A program made the translations under genes and the position numbers. Shown here piece by piece: positions 61,375 through 64,000 of a stretch of 64,000 bases of DNA. This stretch comes from Loxodes magnus (Eukaryota > Ciliophora > Karyorelictea > Loxodida > Loxodidae), in contig CAMPDV010000105.1 of the NCBI GenBank assembly GCA_946699065.1, positions 186,001-250,000 on the forward strand. Direction: 5' to 3'. The number at the start of each line of letters is the position of its first letter. Within the stretch, counting starts at the first letter, position 1. The notes beneath the pieces were generated by a model, which ran no database searches, was not told where the DNA came from, and saw only the letters and a program-made list of their open reading frames with translations.

Positions 61375-62475
61375 TATATGAAGATTAGGACTTAAGTATT
61401 TTTATTAGTTAATTTCCCTTTTTTATTACATCTTAAAGATAGTTCGTTTTGGAAATGCAGATATAGAGATATTTGAGATAAAGATACTTTTATTACTTAA
61501 GTTAATTATAACTAATCAATAAGCATCATTCTCTTTATAATCACTAAGACATTTTCATCTAAGTGGGTAAAACTTATTTCTTATCTATTTAATTATTTTT
61601 CCTTTCATGTCTAAGCCTAAAGGCTTAAATTATAAGGTGTAAATTACTAAAAGACTTTAAATTCTTTATAAGCAACTTTCCGCCAAATTGTTATCTTCTA
61701 CTTAATTAACTGATAAAGTTATAGAAAGAGAGATAAACTTAGATATTAATGACTAAATAACTTGAAGAAACGCAATATCTAATATATAGAAATACTTTCC
61801 TATGTAATTTGCTAAAGAAAGTTCACTTTTAAAAGTAAAAGATTTAAATTTTGATTACTGTATGAAGTAACTAGAGATGTATTTCTATGTGATACCAACT
61901 AAAAAGGATAAGTTTATTAGTAAAATATTAGATAACCACATATATAAAATGGCTTATTTGTATAAGTAAATTAGTAGATTAAGGGATATGGATAATATTT
62001 TATATACTTAGACATAAAAATTATTTTAATAAGAGTGCTACGATAAAATAAGCTAAACATAAAAAAGCTAATAAGTTCTTATAACTCTATCTTCATCTAA
62101 TATCATTAATAAATACAACTTTCTCTAATTTTTAAATTACTTAGATATTTATTTTCCTTTATCTATAAAATTTAAATGGTCTAGATAAATAATCTGTCTT
62201 ACTTCAAAGAACTAAAGTATATTAATAAAATTTAATTATTTCCTGCTGGATATTTATTTCTATAGGAAAACGATATTAAGCTCCTATAATATTTACCACT
62301 CTTAATGTAAAAATGCTGAAAACTTATTGGGTGAATTTAGATAACTGGATACATTATTGGAAATAAATTGCTTGAAAAGTAAATTCTTAGTAACTCTTTG
62401 GATTTTTAGTTGACTATTTTACTTTTAAAGTTAGAAAATAATAGTTAAATGCACTATCTTATAGAGAAAGATGTT
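61375..62475. other. spacer at the centre of palindrome 2
   Basis: AT-rich sequence between the end of unit D and the start of arm E. No gene or repeat partner was recognised. Confidence 0.4.
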
Positions 62476-62479
62476 TGCT

Positions 62480-64000
62480 TAACCTTGCAGATACAAAGCA
62501 ATATGATTTTCATGGAAATAAGTCATACAATAAATTTAGAGGAAATAGTTATTTAATTACCATAACTTTAATCTTCTAAGATAAAAATAGATAATTTTTA
62601 TATATTTTACTATACCAAAACCAATAAAATAGAAGATCACAGTCAGAAGATCATATGAACTAAGTTACTTTTCTACTTCATACTTAGGTGTTTTTCACTT
62701 ATTAATAACTTTTATACTTGCATTGATCATTTCTATGCTTTATTTATACACTAGTTAGAAATTGAATATAATAGCAATTCTTTATTAATAGTTGTCTTAT
62801 AAAAAGATTGATGACACTTGATTATACAAGTAAATTCTTACTTTTTGCTTAAACTAGGAACTTGCTAAACATCAAGTAATAGTTATTTCAATGATACTAA
62901 ATACTTTAACATCAAATTTCTCATACCAAATTTTTAGTAATTAAGGGTAACTTAAACTAACTAAGCATTTACTCTTCATAGAATCTAACTAAACAATCCT
63001 ATTACTAAATATAAATCATTAACAAATATTAAATATACTGATACATTGTATTTCAAGTTAATGTACACTAGCCTTCTTAACTTCTTATGCTTGCATTCTT
63101 TTATTTAGAAGAGTAACTAATTTATGTCCTTATGAATACTTAAAGTAACTAAAATAAACAGCTTAAAAGATAAAGCTATAACATGATGTAAAACCTTTAA
63201 AATCAAATATAACATCATAGATTAAATAACTAGTGTTTCCTTACCAGATAAGAGATTAACTCTTTATTTATATAAAAACTTTTAGTTATAAACATATTTT
63301 ACTCCTTTCACTAAGGGAAATAATTAATCCATAGATAAACAGAAACTAATTACATAAGTAAGATACTAACTTCATTCCATGCTCTCCTATTTTTTAATAA
63401 TCTTTATTTTCCATCGATGTTACTCTTACAATTTAAGAAATATGAATATCATATTTAATTATAGTTGAATATCCTTACACTTTAAAATAAGAAATATGAA
63501 AATACATTTAGTTTAATTAGGATATCCAAATTAATTGCCTAAACTTTAACTTTAAACTTAATAAACTTTAAACTTTTAAACTATTTAAGGAAATAAATCT
63601 CCACTTTAATAATGGGAAATTTAATCTTTCCTAAAACTCCATGTTGCAATACAAAGCCTCTAGATTCCTCTAAAGTTCAAATTCTCTTTCTAAGGAAACT
63701 CATTAGGAAATCAAATACTCTTACTGGAAATAGAGTCTTCGCTAAACTTGGTATCGGAGTTCTTTAGTATGAAGTATTCGTTAACTTCTAACATGTAAGT
63801 AACTTTAGTTAAATTTAAACCATTTAAAGCAACACAAATAGTAAACTTACCTATGATGTTACATCACATCAGTTCAAGAAGTTTCCTACCAACCTACAAA
63901 CAGATGATTTATTATTCTCTCAAATAGAACAAATCTACAACCACACTTTCGTTTCTTCTGGTGGAATAAATAGAAACTAATTCAGAATCTTCTCATAGTA
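62480..64000 (+). repeat. Kelch repeat unit E (right arm of palindrome 2, runs off the window)
   Basis: Near-exact inverted copy of unit C from GCAGATACAAAGCAATATG (about 62489) through CCAAAACCAATAAAATAGAAG (62617) and the Kelch start to the window end. Confidence 0.8.
63612..64000 (+). CDS. Kelch-repeat protein, copy E (partial, cut by window end)
   Basis: Frame opens at ATG 63612 (MGNLIFPKTPCCNTKPLDSS) and stays open through TLTGNRVFAKLGIG and TFVSSGGINRNQFRIFSQ to the last base. Codon 4 is TTA, as in copy C. TAA/TAG are Gln at the same positions as in the other copies. The Kelch repeats lie beyond the window. Confidence 0.75.

Noticed and set aside
1..64000. CRISPR arrays, telomeric repeats, bacterial-type operons
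   Set aside because: No spacer-repeat array, no C4A4/C4A2-type repeat run and no prokaryotic gene organisation was seen. The code and gene structure are eukaryotic.

Overview
Organism. The window is very AT-rich eukaryotic DNA that almost no standard-code gene can explain. Read with TAA and TAG as glutamine and TGA as tryptophan (and also as the final stop), several long genes with recognisable domains appear: three B-box/coiled-coil/RING proteins and a five-copy Kelch gene. This is a ciliate code. UGA serving as both Trp and stop, with UAR as Gln, is known from karyorelicts (e.g. Loxodes) and, in a related form, Condylostoma. Two candidate introns of only 16 and 19 nt fit that part of the ciliate tree. 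The species cannot be named from the sequence. With no dedicated stop codon every frame is open, so ORF length is no evidence. High confidence is given only where domain residues, paralogue conservation or repeated copies fix the frame; other candidates rest on strand purine bias and composition and are scored low.

Layout. 0-5 kb: decayed ORF1-like (coiled coil plus CCHC, LINE/Gag type) copies on the minus strand, a small basic protein gene (2946-3539) and two copies of a dispersed structured element ending in a conserved hairpin. 5-19 kb: mostly unassigned, with a probable gene carrying two tiny introns (11.25-12.55 kb) and a possible divergent pair around 14.1 kb. 19.3-21 kb: a 3' ORF1 fragment (minus) beside a LINE reverse-transcriptase tail (plus). 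21-28.7 kb: weak candidates only. 28.7-38.4 kb: a cluster of three paralogous B-box/coiled-coil/RING genes, two of them inside a segmental duplication separated by another hairpin element. 38.4-42.8 kb: no firm gene. 42.8-64 kb: a nest of at least six copies of one repeat unit in alternating orientation, forming large imperfect and near-perfect palindromes. Five copies carry the Kelch gene (three complete, one broken, one cut by the window end). The centre of the first palindrome (46.3-49.0 kb) holds a structured RNA-like segment, a hairpin element and two tandem ORF1-like units.

How it fits together. The B-box/RING proteins look like TRIM-like ubiquitin ligases with reversed domain order (B-box first, RING last). 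The Kelch copies are almost identical over the coding core while their flanks have diverged, which points to gene conversion between palindrome arms or to selection. ORF1 units, the RT tail and hairpin elements suggest a non-LTR retrotransposon system with short non-autonomous partners, and much of the window looks built by retrotransposition and inverted duplication.
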